Source: an uncultured Eggerthellaceae bacterium (GTDB lineage Bacteria; Actinomycetota; Coriobacteriia; Coriobacteriales; Eggerthellaceae). From it: a stretch of 15,493 nucleotides of DNA. Numbering within the stretch: the stretch's first letter is position 1; every line of letters begins with the position of its first letter. Shown here piece by piece: positions 1 to 6,125 of this stretch. The notes under the pieces are model-generated. The model did not search any database. It was not told the origin of the DNA and saw nothing but the letters and a program-made list of their open reading frames with translations. The position numbers and the translations under genes are program-made. The stretch covers positions 1 through 15,493 of the forward strand of contig CASTMW010000024.1 in the NCBI GenBank assembly GCA_949450265.1, read 5' to 3'.

Positions 1-94
1 CGCGCACCTAGCAGACAGCTTCGCAAGCCCTTTTTCGCCGAAAACCGCTTTTGTGTACAGGCGTGCAGCGGTACCCTTGTGCATTGACCGACGA

Positions 95-112
95 AAAGGA
101 GCCAAAGGAGCC
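95..112 (+). promoter_or_regulatory. Tandemly duplicated Shine-Dalgarno upstream of thrH
   Basis: The 9-mer AAAGGAGCC occurs twice head-to-tail at 95-103 and 104-112. The second copy places GGAG 7 nt before the ATG at 118, which fixes that start. The first copy lies 9 nt further upstream. I see no convincing promoter in 1-94. Confidence 0.75.
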
Positions 113-117
113 TTGTC

Positions 118-717
118 ATGAATGTTGTCTGCCTTGATCTGGAAGGCGTGCTGGTACCCGAGATATGGATCGCCTTCGCTGATGCGACCGGCATCCCTGA
201 GCTGAAGCGCACCACGCGCGACGAGCCCGACTACGACAAGCTGATGGAATATCGTCTGGACATCCTGCGCCAGCACGGGCTTGGGCTGGCACAGATACAG
301 GAGGTCATCGCAGGCATCGACCCCATGCCAGGCGCGCGCGAGTTCCTGAACCAACTGCGACCGCTCACGCAGGTCATCATCATCTCCGACACGTTCGACC
401 AGTTCGCGAAGCCGCTGATGGAGAAGCTGGGCTGGCCCACCATCTTCTGTAACGAGCTGATCGTGGACGCAGATGGCATGATCGACGGCTATCGGATGCG
501 CTGCCCGCAGACGAAGCTGACCACCGTGCGCGCACTGCACGATGCGGGCCTGGACACCATCGCATCGGGCGATTCGTACAACGATGTGGGCATGATCCTG
601 GATTCGAAAGCAGGGTTCTTCTTCCGCACCACCGATGCGCTGCGCGAGGAATATCCCAACGTGCCCGCGTACACAGAGTATTCCGACCTACTGGAGGCCA
701 TCAAGGCTGCGCTGTAG
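118..717 (+). CDS. thrH: ThrH-type HAD phosphatase (phosphoserine phosphatase / homoserine phosphotransferase)
   Basis: This 199-residue HAD-superfamily protein closely resembles Pseudomonas ThrH, which dephosphorylates phosphoserine (last step of serine synthesis) and can move the phosphate to homoserine. The N-terminal nucleophile motif reads DLEGVLVPEIW (residues 7-17), with D7 as the expected aspartyl-phosphate residue. E9 replaces the second Asp of the usual DxD, a ThrH trait. HAD motif II is IIISDTF (S90), K133 is the likely motif III lysine, and GDSYND (151-156) is motif IV. Length matches the family (about 200 aa). The ATG follows a strong duplicated Shine-Dalgarno. No other serine or threonine gene is adjacent; the gene converges on elp3. 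The enzyme should be cytosolic. The family call is secure; the physiological substrate is inferred. Confidence 0.9.
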   Translation: MNVVCLDLEGVLVPEIWIAFADATGIPELKRTTRDEPDYDKLMEYRLDILRQHGLGLAQIQEVIAGIDPMPGAREFLNQLRPLTQVIIISDTFDQFAKPLMEKLGWPTIFCNELIVDADGMIDGYRMRCPQTKLTTVRALHDAGLDTIASGDSYNDVGMILDSKAGFFFRTTDALREEYPNVPAYTEYSDLLEAIKAAL

Positions 718-721
718 GACA

Positions 722-771
722 GCAGCCCAGGCTGGCTTGGCAGGCGGGCACAAGAAGAGACGCTGGGCTGC
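722..771. terminator. Inverted repeat between converging thrH and elp3
   Basis: GCAGCCCAG (722-730) is perfectly complementary to CTGGGCTGC (763-771), separated by 32 nt. It lies in the 78-bp gap between two convergent stop codons, where a bidirectional terminator is expected. There is no T-tract on either side, so it is not a canonical intrinsic terminator. Function is inferred from position. Confidence 0.3.
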
Positions 772-795
772 GTGATCTGCTGCAGGTGGGCGTAC

Positions 796-2982
796 CTATA
801 GAAGTGCGTCCGCGGATGCAGCGACGGGCGCAAGATCCTTCACCTGATAGAGGCCAGCGTCGCGAAATCCCAGCGAGCGGTAGTACGCGCGCGTGCCCAC
901 CGCGCTGATCACGTTGATCTGACGATAGCCTGCTGCGGCCGCTTGACGGCAGGCTTCTTCCACTAGCTTGCGGCCCAGGCCACCGTGCTGGGCCGCCCCA
1001 TCGCTTACCTGCGCGCCGTTCCGCATGCTGTTCTGAGCACGATCGTTCTGGCGTTCGCTATTGCTCCGTCCGTCAGCATCATCCTGCCCACCATCGCCGT
1101 CGCACGCGTCGCTATGGGCATTCGCGTGGCCGCCCTCCTGCACGATGGCGGCCACCTTCCCGTACACATGCACTTCGCGGATCATCGCCTGACCAGGCTC
1201 TATAGGGAAAGTAGCCTGCCAGGGGGCGGTTTCCGCTGCCTCCTTCGCCACCGCTTCCACATCGGTGGCCGCTTCTGCCACCACCGTTTCCGCCCCATCG
1301 GCTGCCACCTTCGCCTCGCCTTCCGCAGCCCGCACGCGCTCCACCGCTTCCGCATGCGGCAGCGATAACCGCAAGAACCCCACCAATTGTCCGGCCCCGT
1401 TCACCCATTGCAGAAAGCACTCATGGCTGACCGTGGTGTCGTAGGCGATCGTTTCCAGGCGCAGGTCCGCCGCATTCACCCGGTCGGTGGCTATCTCGCG
1501 GAAGCGCATCTCGCAACAGCATCCTTCGCCCGCGTCCACGGCCGCCCGCACGCGCGCTTCTACCATCTGGCGCAGGTTCGTCTTCTTATTGCCCGCGATG
1601 ATGTCGGTCGATGAGATGTCGCGAATCATGCGTGAGATGCGGACGTGCGGCGGCGTTGCCATCAGGTCGTCGGCCAACAGGGCGATCAGGTCCTCTTCCG
1701 CGTAGGGCACCCACTGGCCGCTCGCGTACAGGTCGGTGAGGTGCGCGCTTTCCACCAGCGCACACGGGTAGAGCTTCACCTCGTCGGGGAGGTAGCGCGC
1801 GTCGCGCATCAGCGTGCGAAACTCCGCCGCGTCAGAGGCGAGAGTAGCGCCTGGCAGGTTCGCCATCATGTGGATGTGCGATTTGAAGCCGAACAGGCGC
1901 AACAGGGCGAAGGCGCGCTGGACCTGCGCGGGATCGGTAGGGCGGCCGCAGCGGCTCAGCGTGCGTGCATCCAGGGTTTGGATGCCCATCTGCACCTTCG
2001 TGCAGCCCAGCTGTCGCAAGGATGCCGCGTGGGCAACGGTCACCAGTTCTGGGCGCGTTTCCACCACCAATCCCACGCACCGGTGATGCGCGTGCTCGTT
2101 GAAGCGCTGCTGCTGCGCCAGCTCCGCCATGGTGGCGTGCTGAATGGCGGCGACGCGCTGCCACGGTACACTGTGGGCATAGAGACGCTCCCAGGCGTCA
2201 GTGTAGCGCAGGGTGCCTTCACTGACCTGCTGCTGAAGGGGCGCCACCTGCTGCTCAAGGACGCGAGCGTCGCTGGTCAGCCCGCATTCCTCGTAGAATG
2301 CGCGGCGCTGTTCGGCGGTGGCGGCTCGGTCGGCGGCAGAGGCATTCAGCGCGCAGAACAGCTCGGTCATGAACCAGAGCTGGTAGGCGCGCGGGTAGTC
2401 GCTCCAGGTGCCGCCCAGCACGATCAGCTCCACCTTGTCGGTCACATGCCCCATATCTTGCAGTACGCGCAGGCGCGCCGCCACTTGCAGGTAAGGATCG
2501 AAGAAGCAGCGCTCGGCACGCTGACAGGCAGGTTCGTCAGCCAGGTAGCTCTTCGGCATGCGCACATCGTTCGGGCAGAAGATGCAGTCGCCCGCGCACG
2601 GCCACGGTTTCGTCAGCACCGTGATGGTGGCCACCCCCGACGCCGTTCGCCGCGGCTTGGCGCGCAGCAGTCGTACCACCGCTACATCCACCGGGCTGCC
2701 GGGCGGCGCGCCCCATGCCGTCAGCACGTCGGGGTGCTGCTCGCGCAAGCGCAAGTATGCTGGTAGTAGGCGTTTCTTCGCCACTCGACGCATGCCGTCG
2801 TGCATCTCGCGATTGCGCTGGCGCACCACTTTGTCCAGCCAGGCGTCGTCCAGCGAGCTAGGCTGCGCGCCGGGGGTGTTGCATTCGCCATCCAAGGCGC
2901 TGCATTCCCCGCTCAGGGCGCCTTCCTCGGCCGAGGTTTCTGCTCGTATTGCGTTAATGATCTTTTGTAACGTTTCGTTCAC
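796..2982 (-). CDS. elp3: Elp3-like radical SAM / GNAT tRNA uridine-34 modification enzyme
   Basis: This 728-residue protein has the Elp3 architecture. The radical SAM domain carries cysteines C129, C133 and C136 (CAGDCIFC), followed by family signatures such as DPYLQ, VDKVE-like DKVELIVLGGTW (182-193), VQMGIQTLD and AGNKKTNLRQ (463-472). A C-terminal GNAT acetyltransferase domain follows (IREVHVYG 601-608, QHGGLGRKL 665-673, YYRSLGF 700-706). Elp3 uses SAM and acetyl-CoA to put a carboxymethyl-type group on C5 of wobble uridine 34 in tRNA. Two low-complexity insertions are odd: an Ala/Glu-rich one (about 546-590) and an Asp/Asn/Ser-rich one (about 617-661), both around the start of the GNAT domain. 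I chose the GTG at 2982 because GGAG precedes it and the family-like NETLQKIINAIR begins there. An ATG at 3060 would add 26 unlikely residues. It is divergent from a Trm9-like methyltransferase gene. Confidence 0.88.
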   Translation of the reverse strand: MNETLQKIINAIRAETSAEEGALSGECSALDGECNTPGAQPSSLDDAWLDKVVRQRNREMHDGMRRVAKKRLLPAYLRLREQHPDVLTAWGAPPGSPVDVAVVRLLRAKPRRTASGVATITVLTKPWPCAGDCIFCPNDVRMPKSYLADEPACQRAERCFFDPYLQVAARLRVLQDMGHVTDKVELIVLGGTWSDYPRAYQLWFMTELFCALNASAADRAATAEQRRAFYEECGLTSDARVLEQQVAPLQQQVSEGTLRYTDAWERLYAHSVPWQRVAAIQHATMAELAQQQRFNEHAHHRCVGLVVETRPELVTVAHAASLRQLGCTKVQMGIQTLDARTLSRCGRPTDPAQVQRAFALLRLFGFKSHIHMMANLPGATLASDAAEFRTLMRDARYLPDEVKLYPCALVESAHLTDLYASGQWVPYAEEDLIALLADDLMATPPHVRISRMIRDISSTDIIAGNKKTNLRQMVEARVRAAVDAGEGCCCEMRFREIATDRVNAADLRLETIAYDTTVSHECFLQWVNGAGQLVGFLRLSLPHAEAVERVRAAEGEAKVAADGAETVVAEAATDVEAVAKEAAETAPWQATFPIEPGQAMIREVHVYGKVAAIVQEGGHANAHSDACDGDGGQDDADGRSNSERQNDRAQNSMRNGAQVSDGAAQHGGLGRKLVEEACRQAAAAGYRQINVISAVGTRAYYRSLGFRDAGLYQVKDLAPVAASADALL

Positions 2983-2991
2983 AGTTCTCCA

Positions 2992-2997
2992 ATTATA
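2992..2997 (-). promoter_or_regulatory. Candidate -10 box of elp3
   Basis: A perfect TATAAT on the minus strand ends 9 nt before the GTG start at 2982. Transcription would begin about 3 nt before the start codon, giving a nearly leaderless mRNA. No TTGACA-like -35 is visible; the -35 position (3015-3020) lies in palindromic sequence. GGAG between the box and the GTG could serve as a ribosome site if the real promoter lies further upstream. Confidence 0.45.
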
Positions 2998-3003
2998 CTG
3001 GGC

Positions 3004-3026
3004 GCCGCATGCGGCTGCTGAGCAGC
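3004..3026. promoter_or_regulatory. Two adjoining palindromes over the elp3 -35 region
   Basis: GCCGCATGCGGC (3004-3015) is a perfect 12-bp palindrome. It is followed directly by GCTGCT-G-AGCAGC (3014-3026), a 6-bp inverted repeat around one base. Both sit just upstream of the elp3 TATAAT. They could be an operator; no known regulator motif is recognised. Confidence 0.35.
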
Positions 3027-3110
3027 TGCGCGCATGCATCGGGAAGGGTGCTGGCGGCATACGCTCCCAGCACCCAATTTCTCAATCTCGCGCACCAGCA
3101 GTTGCCCTCG

Positions 3111-3127
3111 CCGAGTTTCCCGCGTGC
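3111..3127 (+). repeat. 17-bp direct repeat, distal copy
   Basis: CCGAGTTTCCCGCGTGC occurs here and again, identically, at 3229-3245, 118 bp apart in the elp3/methyltransferase divergent spacer. A pyrimidine-rich CCCTC precedes both copies. The copies fall in different frames of any open frame across them, so this is not a coding repeat. A shared regulator site is possible. Confidence 0.6.
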
Positions 3128-3228
3128 ATCTAGCCACCTTTTCCACCCGACTACCATCCCAGAATGCTTGTGATCGTAGCTTCATTCCTCGCCTCTGACC
3201 ACCCTTCGCGTTCAACCGCTTTTCCCCT

Positions 3229-3245
3229 CCGAGTTTCCCGCGTGC
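3229..3245 (+). repeat. 17-bp direct repeat, promoter-proximal copy
   Basis: This is an exact second copy of the 17-mer at 3111-3127. It ends at the base before the candidate -10 box GATAAT (3246-3251), so it occupies the -13 to -29 position of the methyltransferase promoter where a bound protein could control transcription. The regulatory role is inference. Confidence 0.6.
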
Positions 3246-3251
3246 GATAAT
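3246..3251 (+). promoter_or_regulatory. Candidate -10 box of the Trm9-like gene (leaderless)
   Basis: GATAAT lies so that a start site 7 nt downstream of its last T would coincide with the A of the ATG at 3258. No Shine-Dalgarno precedes that ATG. Together these suggest a leaderless transcript, which is common in Actinomycetota. No -35 consensus is visible. Confidence 0.4.
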
Positions 3252-3257
3252 GGACTC

Positions 3258-4058
3258 ATGGACACCTCTACTGCCGAACGGCTCTGCGCGATCACACGCG
3301 ATCTCTATGTTCGCGCCGCGTCGTCGTTCTCGGATACGCGCGCCAGCGCATGGCCTGGCTGGCAGCGTATCTTGCAGGCGTGCCGGTTCCACGACGACGC
3401 GTCAACCACTCCCCACCACGTTCTGGACATCGGTTGCGGCAATTTGCGCTTCGAGCGCTTCCTAGCCGAGGCAGTCCCGGACGCAGCCTTCGATTGCTCA
3501 TGCGTGGATGCCTGCGCCCCACTCGCACAACAGCATGCGCACCCGATGCCCCCGAACGCGCGCATCCGCTTTCATCAGATAGACGTACTGAGCGCCCTTG
3601 CGCACGACGCAGCGAACATGCCAGCAAGTAGCACCACGCCGCTCTTCGACCTCAGCGTCGCCTTTGGCTTCATGCACCATATCCCCGTGCCCATGTGGCG
3701 CGGCCGCCTCTTGCAAGCGCTGGTCGACCGCACGCGCGAAGGCGGCATCATTGCGGTATCGTTCTGGCAGTTCCTGCACGACGACCGGCTTGCCGCGAAG
3801 GCCGCCGAGGCCACCCAGCGCGGCTGCGCGCGCTACGGCATCGCCTTCGACGATGCGCACGACCGCCTGCTAGGCTGGCAAGATCGCCCTGACCTGTTCC
3901 GTTACTGCCATCATTTCGACAACGCCGAGATTGACCGCCTGATCGCCAGTCTTTCAGGCACACGCATGATCGACCGCTTCAACGCCGACAGACGCGGGAT
4001 GCTCAACCACTACGTTGTGCTGCAACGCACCGGGCACAGCGCCACGTCGGTCAGATAG
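3258..4058 (+). CDS. Trm9/ABH8-like class I SAM-dependent methyltransferase
   Basis: This 266-residue protein has SAM-binding motif I VLDIGCGNLRF (55-65), an acidic post-I residue (D84), DVL (109-111) and SVAFGFMHHIP (133-143). Three features resemble eukaryotic Trm9/ABH8, which methylate cm5U34 to mcm5U34 in tRNA. These are the N-terminal FSDTRASAWPGW (24-35, compare the family's FS-TR---WP), the FMHHIP segment (family IHH), and the C-terminal LLGW...RYCHHFDNAEIDRLI (204-229, compare family VPW...RYYH-F---EL--L). Related bacterial methyltransferases exist, so orthology is not proven. It is divergent from elp3, whose product is the Trm9 substrate in eukaryotes. The 3' end overlaps the convergent radical SAM gene by 49 bp. 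A partner like Trm112 is not seen here. Methyltransferase: secure; Trm9-like role: inferred. Confidence 0.8.
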   Translation: MDTSTAERLCAITRDLYVRAASSFSDTRASAWPGWQRILQACRFHDDASTTPHHVLDIGCGNLRFERFLAEAVPDAAFDCSCVDACAPLAQQHAHPMPPNARIRFHQIDVLSALAHDAANMPASSTTPLFDLSVAFGFMHHIPVPMWRGRLLQALVDRTREGGIIAVSFWQFLHDDRLAAKAAEATQRGCARYGIAFDDAHDRLLGWQDRPDLFRYCHHFDNAEIDRLIASLSGTRMIDRFNADRRGMLNHYVVLQRTGHSATSVR

Positions 4059-5323
4059 GCGTCGTCGCCGCCCACCTCGTAGACGAACCAGCACACCTGC
4101 GGCTCGATCGGCAACCCATCTGCGCGACGAACGCTCGTCAGCGCAGGCAGCTGCCCGAGCGGGAACGCCAGCGACCCTTCGTCGGCGTCCTCCATCACAT
4201 CAGCGCAGCCCACCTTCTGCAGCGCCGCCCGCGCCGGTTCCACGTCCGGCCCGAACACCTTCGCCGCCTTCAGGAAGAAATCCTGCTCGTCGAAGCTGAG
4301 ACATGGGTGCAGACCTTTCGCGCGTTCGTTCTTCTGCCGCATCTCCGAGCGATGCTTGTTATCCAGCGAGCAATAGTGCAGCCCCAGCCGCAGGCCCTCG
4401 TCGCGCGCCCACAGCATGAGCGTCAGGATCAGCTCTTCACTGCCCGCCACAGCCAGACCGCCCGAGTACCCGTAGTCGTACATCACGTCGAACGGCGGAT
4501 TCTTCAAACTGAAGCCGCGGCGATCGAACTCGGGCCAGTTGCAGAAGGGGAAGCAGAACTCAAGTAGGTTGATGCCGTCAAGGCCCACTTCGTCGAAGCG
4601 GCGCAGCAGATCCTTCATGTGCACCTCGGCCCCCGGAATCACCGGCATCTCCGCCATCACGCTGGGGATGTAGCGCTTGGCCAAGCGCATGGCGTCGAGC
4701 ACCTTCTGCTGCATGGCGGGGGCATCGTCGTCCTTCACGCTGAAACGGATCTCGTCTAGGCCCGCATCGCGCAGGCGCTGCGCCGCCTCTTCGGTCAGAA
4801 GGTCGCCCGAGGTGTACATGCGCAGATGCGCGTTGGGAAACAGCTGATGCGCGCGTTTGAGGAAGCGGATGGCGTTCTCGAGGTCGAGCAGCGGTTCGCC
4901 GCCGGTCAGGCCGATGCACGCCAGATCGCGGCCGCCGCGCCGCTCGGCTGCCGCACGTTCAAGGCCCTCTTCCCACGGGCAGCCCTCGTGAAAGAAACGT
5001 TCGTAGTCGGCCACGTTATGGTTGAAGCAGAAGTAGCAGTCGCGATGGCATCTGAACGTGGTACTGAACGTTTCTGAACCACCCACGCCGGTACATGCCA
5101 CGCACGCTGGCGACAGATAACCGCACGACAGCGACGCGCCCGCATTGCGCACCGTCGTGCCCTCATCGGCCAGCCGCCGACGCAACTGTGCGCAGCGCGC
5201 TTGCTCGACCAGACCCTCTTCGCGACTTTGGAAGCGCAAGCCCTTGTCGCGCAGTGCATCGACGTAGCGTCGCTCGACCGCCGCATACTCCGCCTGCGCC
5301 CGGGTCAGTGCCTCGTTGTCCAC
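4010..5323 (-). CDS. Cys-rich radical SAM protein, COG2108-like (PFL-activase related), function unknown
   Basis: This 437-residue protein binds a 4Fe-4S cluster through C92, C96 and C99 (CHRDCYFC). Other radical SAM features are GLTGGEPLLDLE (138-149), a YTSGD strand motif (170-174) and DEIRFSVK (190-197). From memory the order GGEPLLDLE, AGLDEIRF, PVIPGAE, LLEFCFPFCN, GSEELI and HYCS...KHR follows archaeal-type COG2108 proteins, which have no assigned reaction. Extra cysteines cluster before the motif (C67, C74, C77) and at the C-terminus (C411, C430, C434), possibly for auxiliary clusters. I chose the GTG at 5323 because GGAGG lies 6 nt upstream; upstream codons look non-coding. It converges on the methyltransferase with a 49-bp overlap and faces the repeat region. 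It is not QueE, which is about half as long. Substrate unknown. Confidence 0.8.
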   Translation of the reverse strand: MDNEALTRAQAEYAAVERRYVDALRDKGLRFQSREEGLVEQARCAQLRRRLADEGTTVRNAGASLSCGYLSPACVACTGVGGSETFSTTFRCHRDCYFCFNHNVADYERFFHEGCPWEEGLERAAAERRGGRDLACIGLTGGEPLLDLENAIRFLKRAHQLFPNAHLRMYTSGDLLTEEAAQRLRDAGLDEIRFSVKDDDAPAMQQKVLDAMRLAKRYIPSVMAEMPVIPGAEVHMKDLLRRFDEVGLDGINLLEFCFPFCNWPEFDRRGFSLKNPPFDVMYDYGYSGGLAVAGSEELILTLMLWARDEGLRLGLHYCSLDNKHRSEMRQKNERAKGLHPCLSFDEQDFFLKAAKVFGPDVEPARAALQKVGCADVMEDADEGSLAFPLGQLPALTSVRRADGLPIEPQVCWFVYEVGGDDAYLTDVALCPVRCSTT

Positions 5324-5344
5324 CTTACGCCTCCGTTCATCCTT

Positions 5345-5620
5345 CGCGCATGCCTTGCCGCGCCGCATGCAGCTTAGACGCACTGCATGTGGTCCTATGC
5401 GCTGCATGCGCCTCCCAAGCCCCGCAACGCCGCCTCGTCCACTGCATGTACCCCTTGTGCGCACCGCACGTAGTTCCTATGTACACTGCACGTAGCTCCT
5501 ACGCGCTCATATATCTCTTGTGCGCACTGCATGTATCTCTTGGACACCACATGCACCCCTTGCACGCCACGTGTGACTCGAGCACACCGCGCGTTACGCC
5601 CGATCATCCTGTACGCACAT
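5345..5620 (+). repeat. Degenerate tandem array, about 20-22-nt unit (array 1)
   Basis: About 13 diverged units resemble CGCACTGCATGTACCCCTTG. The TGCA/CGCA core starts at 5347, 5364, 5384, 5403, 5423, 5443, 5465, 5487, 5506, 5528, 5548, 5566 and 5588, with a possible further unit at 5614; the spacing is 17-22 nt up to 5588. The best conserved units run from 5439 to 5562. The period is not a multiple of three and units shift frame, so this is not a protein repeat. Units are too diverged and too closely spaced for CRISPR. It lies just upstream of the radical SAM gene (start 5323) and may hold its promoter. Confidence 0.65.
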
Positions 5621-5726
5621 TGCTGTCGCGCGATCTGTCCTCATCCATTCTAGGCGCACCGTTCGCTTTTATCCATGCTGGGCGTGCGGGCACGGTCGGT
5701 CCGACACCTAATTCACGCTAACTCTT
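5621..5726. other. Gene-free spacer between two repeat arrays
   Basis: No open frame with a ribosome site, no clear hairpin and no clear continuation of either repeat array was seen here. A GGTCGGTCCGACACC segment near 5694-5708 weakly resembles array 2 units. Confidence 0.4.
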
Positions 5727-5868
5727 TGATCCACATACCGACCCCTTGGTCTACATATCAACCGCTTGGTCCATATACCATCCCTCTCCCCTAGTCCATG
5801 CCGACCTCTGATCCGCAGGTCAACCCGTTGGTCCGCATGCTGACCCCCTGATCAGCATCCATCAGTTC
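5727..5868 (+). repeat. Degenerate tandem array, about 20-nt unit (array 2)
   Basis: Seven units begin with TGRTC/TAGTC and resemble TTGGTCCACATACCGACCCC. They start at 5727, 5747, 5767, 5792, 5809, 5829 and 5849, with spacings of 20, 20, 25, 17, 20 and 20 nt. The unit shares a CATA/CATG...CCCCTTG segment with array 1, so the two may have a common origin. No gene is predicted across it. Confidence 0.65.
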
Positions 5869-5875
5869 GCGAAAA

Positions 5876-6120
5876 TGCAGTTTTTTCGTTTTTAGAGGCT
5901 TTGCTGGCAGAAAATCGCGCCGAGACAACAAAATGGCGCACAAGAACAAGCAACGATCAGGAAGCCCGCCAAAGCCGAAAGCGCTCTGAACAGGCATTTT
6001 GTATGATCAGCCCACATGGCTCGATCATCGATACGCTCTTTGAAGGCCGTTTTTCGCTCATGATTCGTTGTCTCGGCGCACTTTTATGCCAAGAACAACC
6101 GAAAATTGCAAAAAACGGCA
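5876..6120. repeat. MITE-like element or long imperfect inverted repeat (245 bp)
   Basis: GCGCCGAGACAAC (5917-5929) is repeated as its exact reverse complement at 6067-6079. Extending outward, 5905-5929 and 6067-6091 match at 22 of 25 positions. A weaker match continues, including the T-runs, to 5876 and 6120 (38 of 54 overall without gaps). The arms enclose about 137 bp with no gene. No clear target-site duplication was found. The element is visibly more AT-rich than its surroundings. It could be a non-autonomous transposon relic or a structured RNA. Confidence 0.5.
6003..6028. repeat. Hairpin inside the inverted-repeat element
   Basis: ATGATCAGCC (6003-6012) pairs with GGCTCGATCAT (6018-6028) with one bulged base and a 5-nt CACAT loop. 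There is no T-tract. It may be part of the folded structure of the surrounding element. Confidence 0.45.
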
Positions 6121-6125
6121 GCGAG

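Noticed and set aside
1645..2766. Plus-strand open frame of 373 codons inside elp3
   Set aside because: It is a shadow of the radical SAM coding strand with His/Gln/Arg-rich content and no family resemblance.
2979..3392. Minus-strand open frame across the elp3/methyltransferase spacer
   Set aside because: It overlaps the methyltransferase N-terminus and the elp3 start, has no family resemblance, and the 17-bp repeat is read in two different frames.
4010..5323. QueE (7-carboxy-7-deazaguanine synthase) partner for queD
   Set aside because: The protein is 437 residues with a COG2108-like motif order; QueE is about 210-240 residues with a different cysteine context.
5095..5721. Plus-strand open frame of 208 codons running from the radical SAM gene into array 1
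   Set aside because: It begins inside a conserved opposite-strand gene and its repeats shift frame every unit, so it is not a protein repeat.
5345..5868. CRISPR array
   Set aside because: Repeat units are only about 20-22 nt end-to-end, strongly diverged, with no unique spacers and no cas genes nearby.
5870..5895. Intrinsic terminator CGAAAA...TTTTCG followed by T-run
   Set aside because: The stem is six weak, mainly A-T pairs with no GC-rich base; it is better explained as the edge of the inverted-repeat element.
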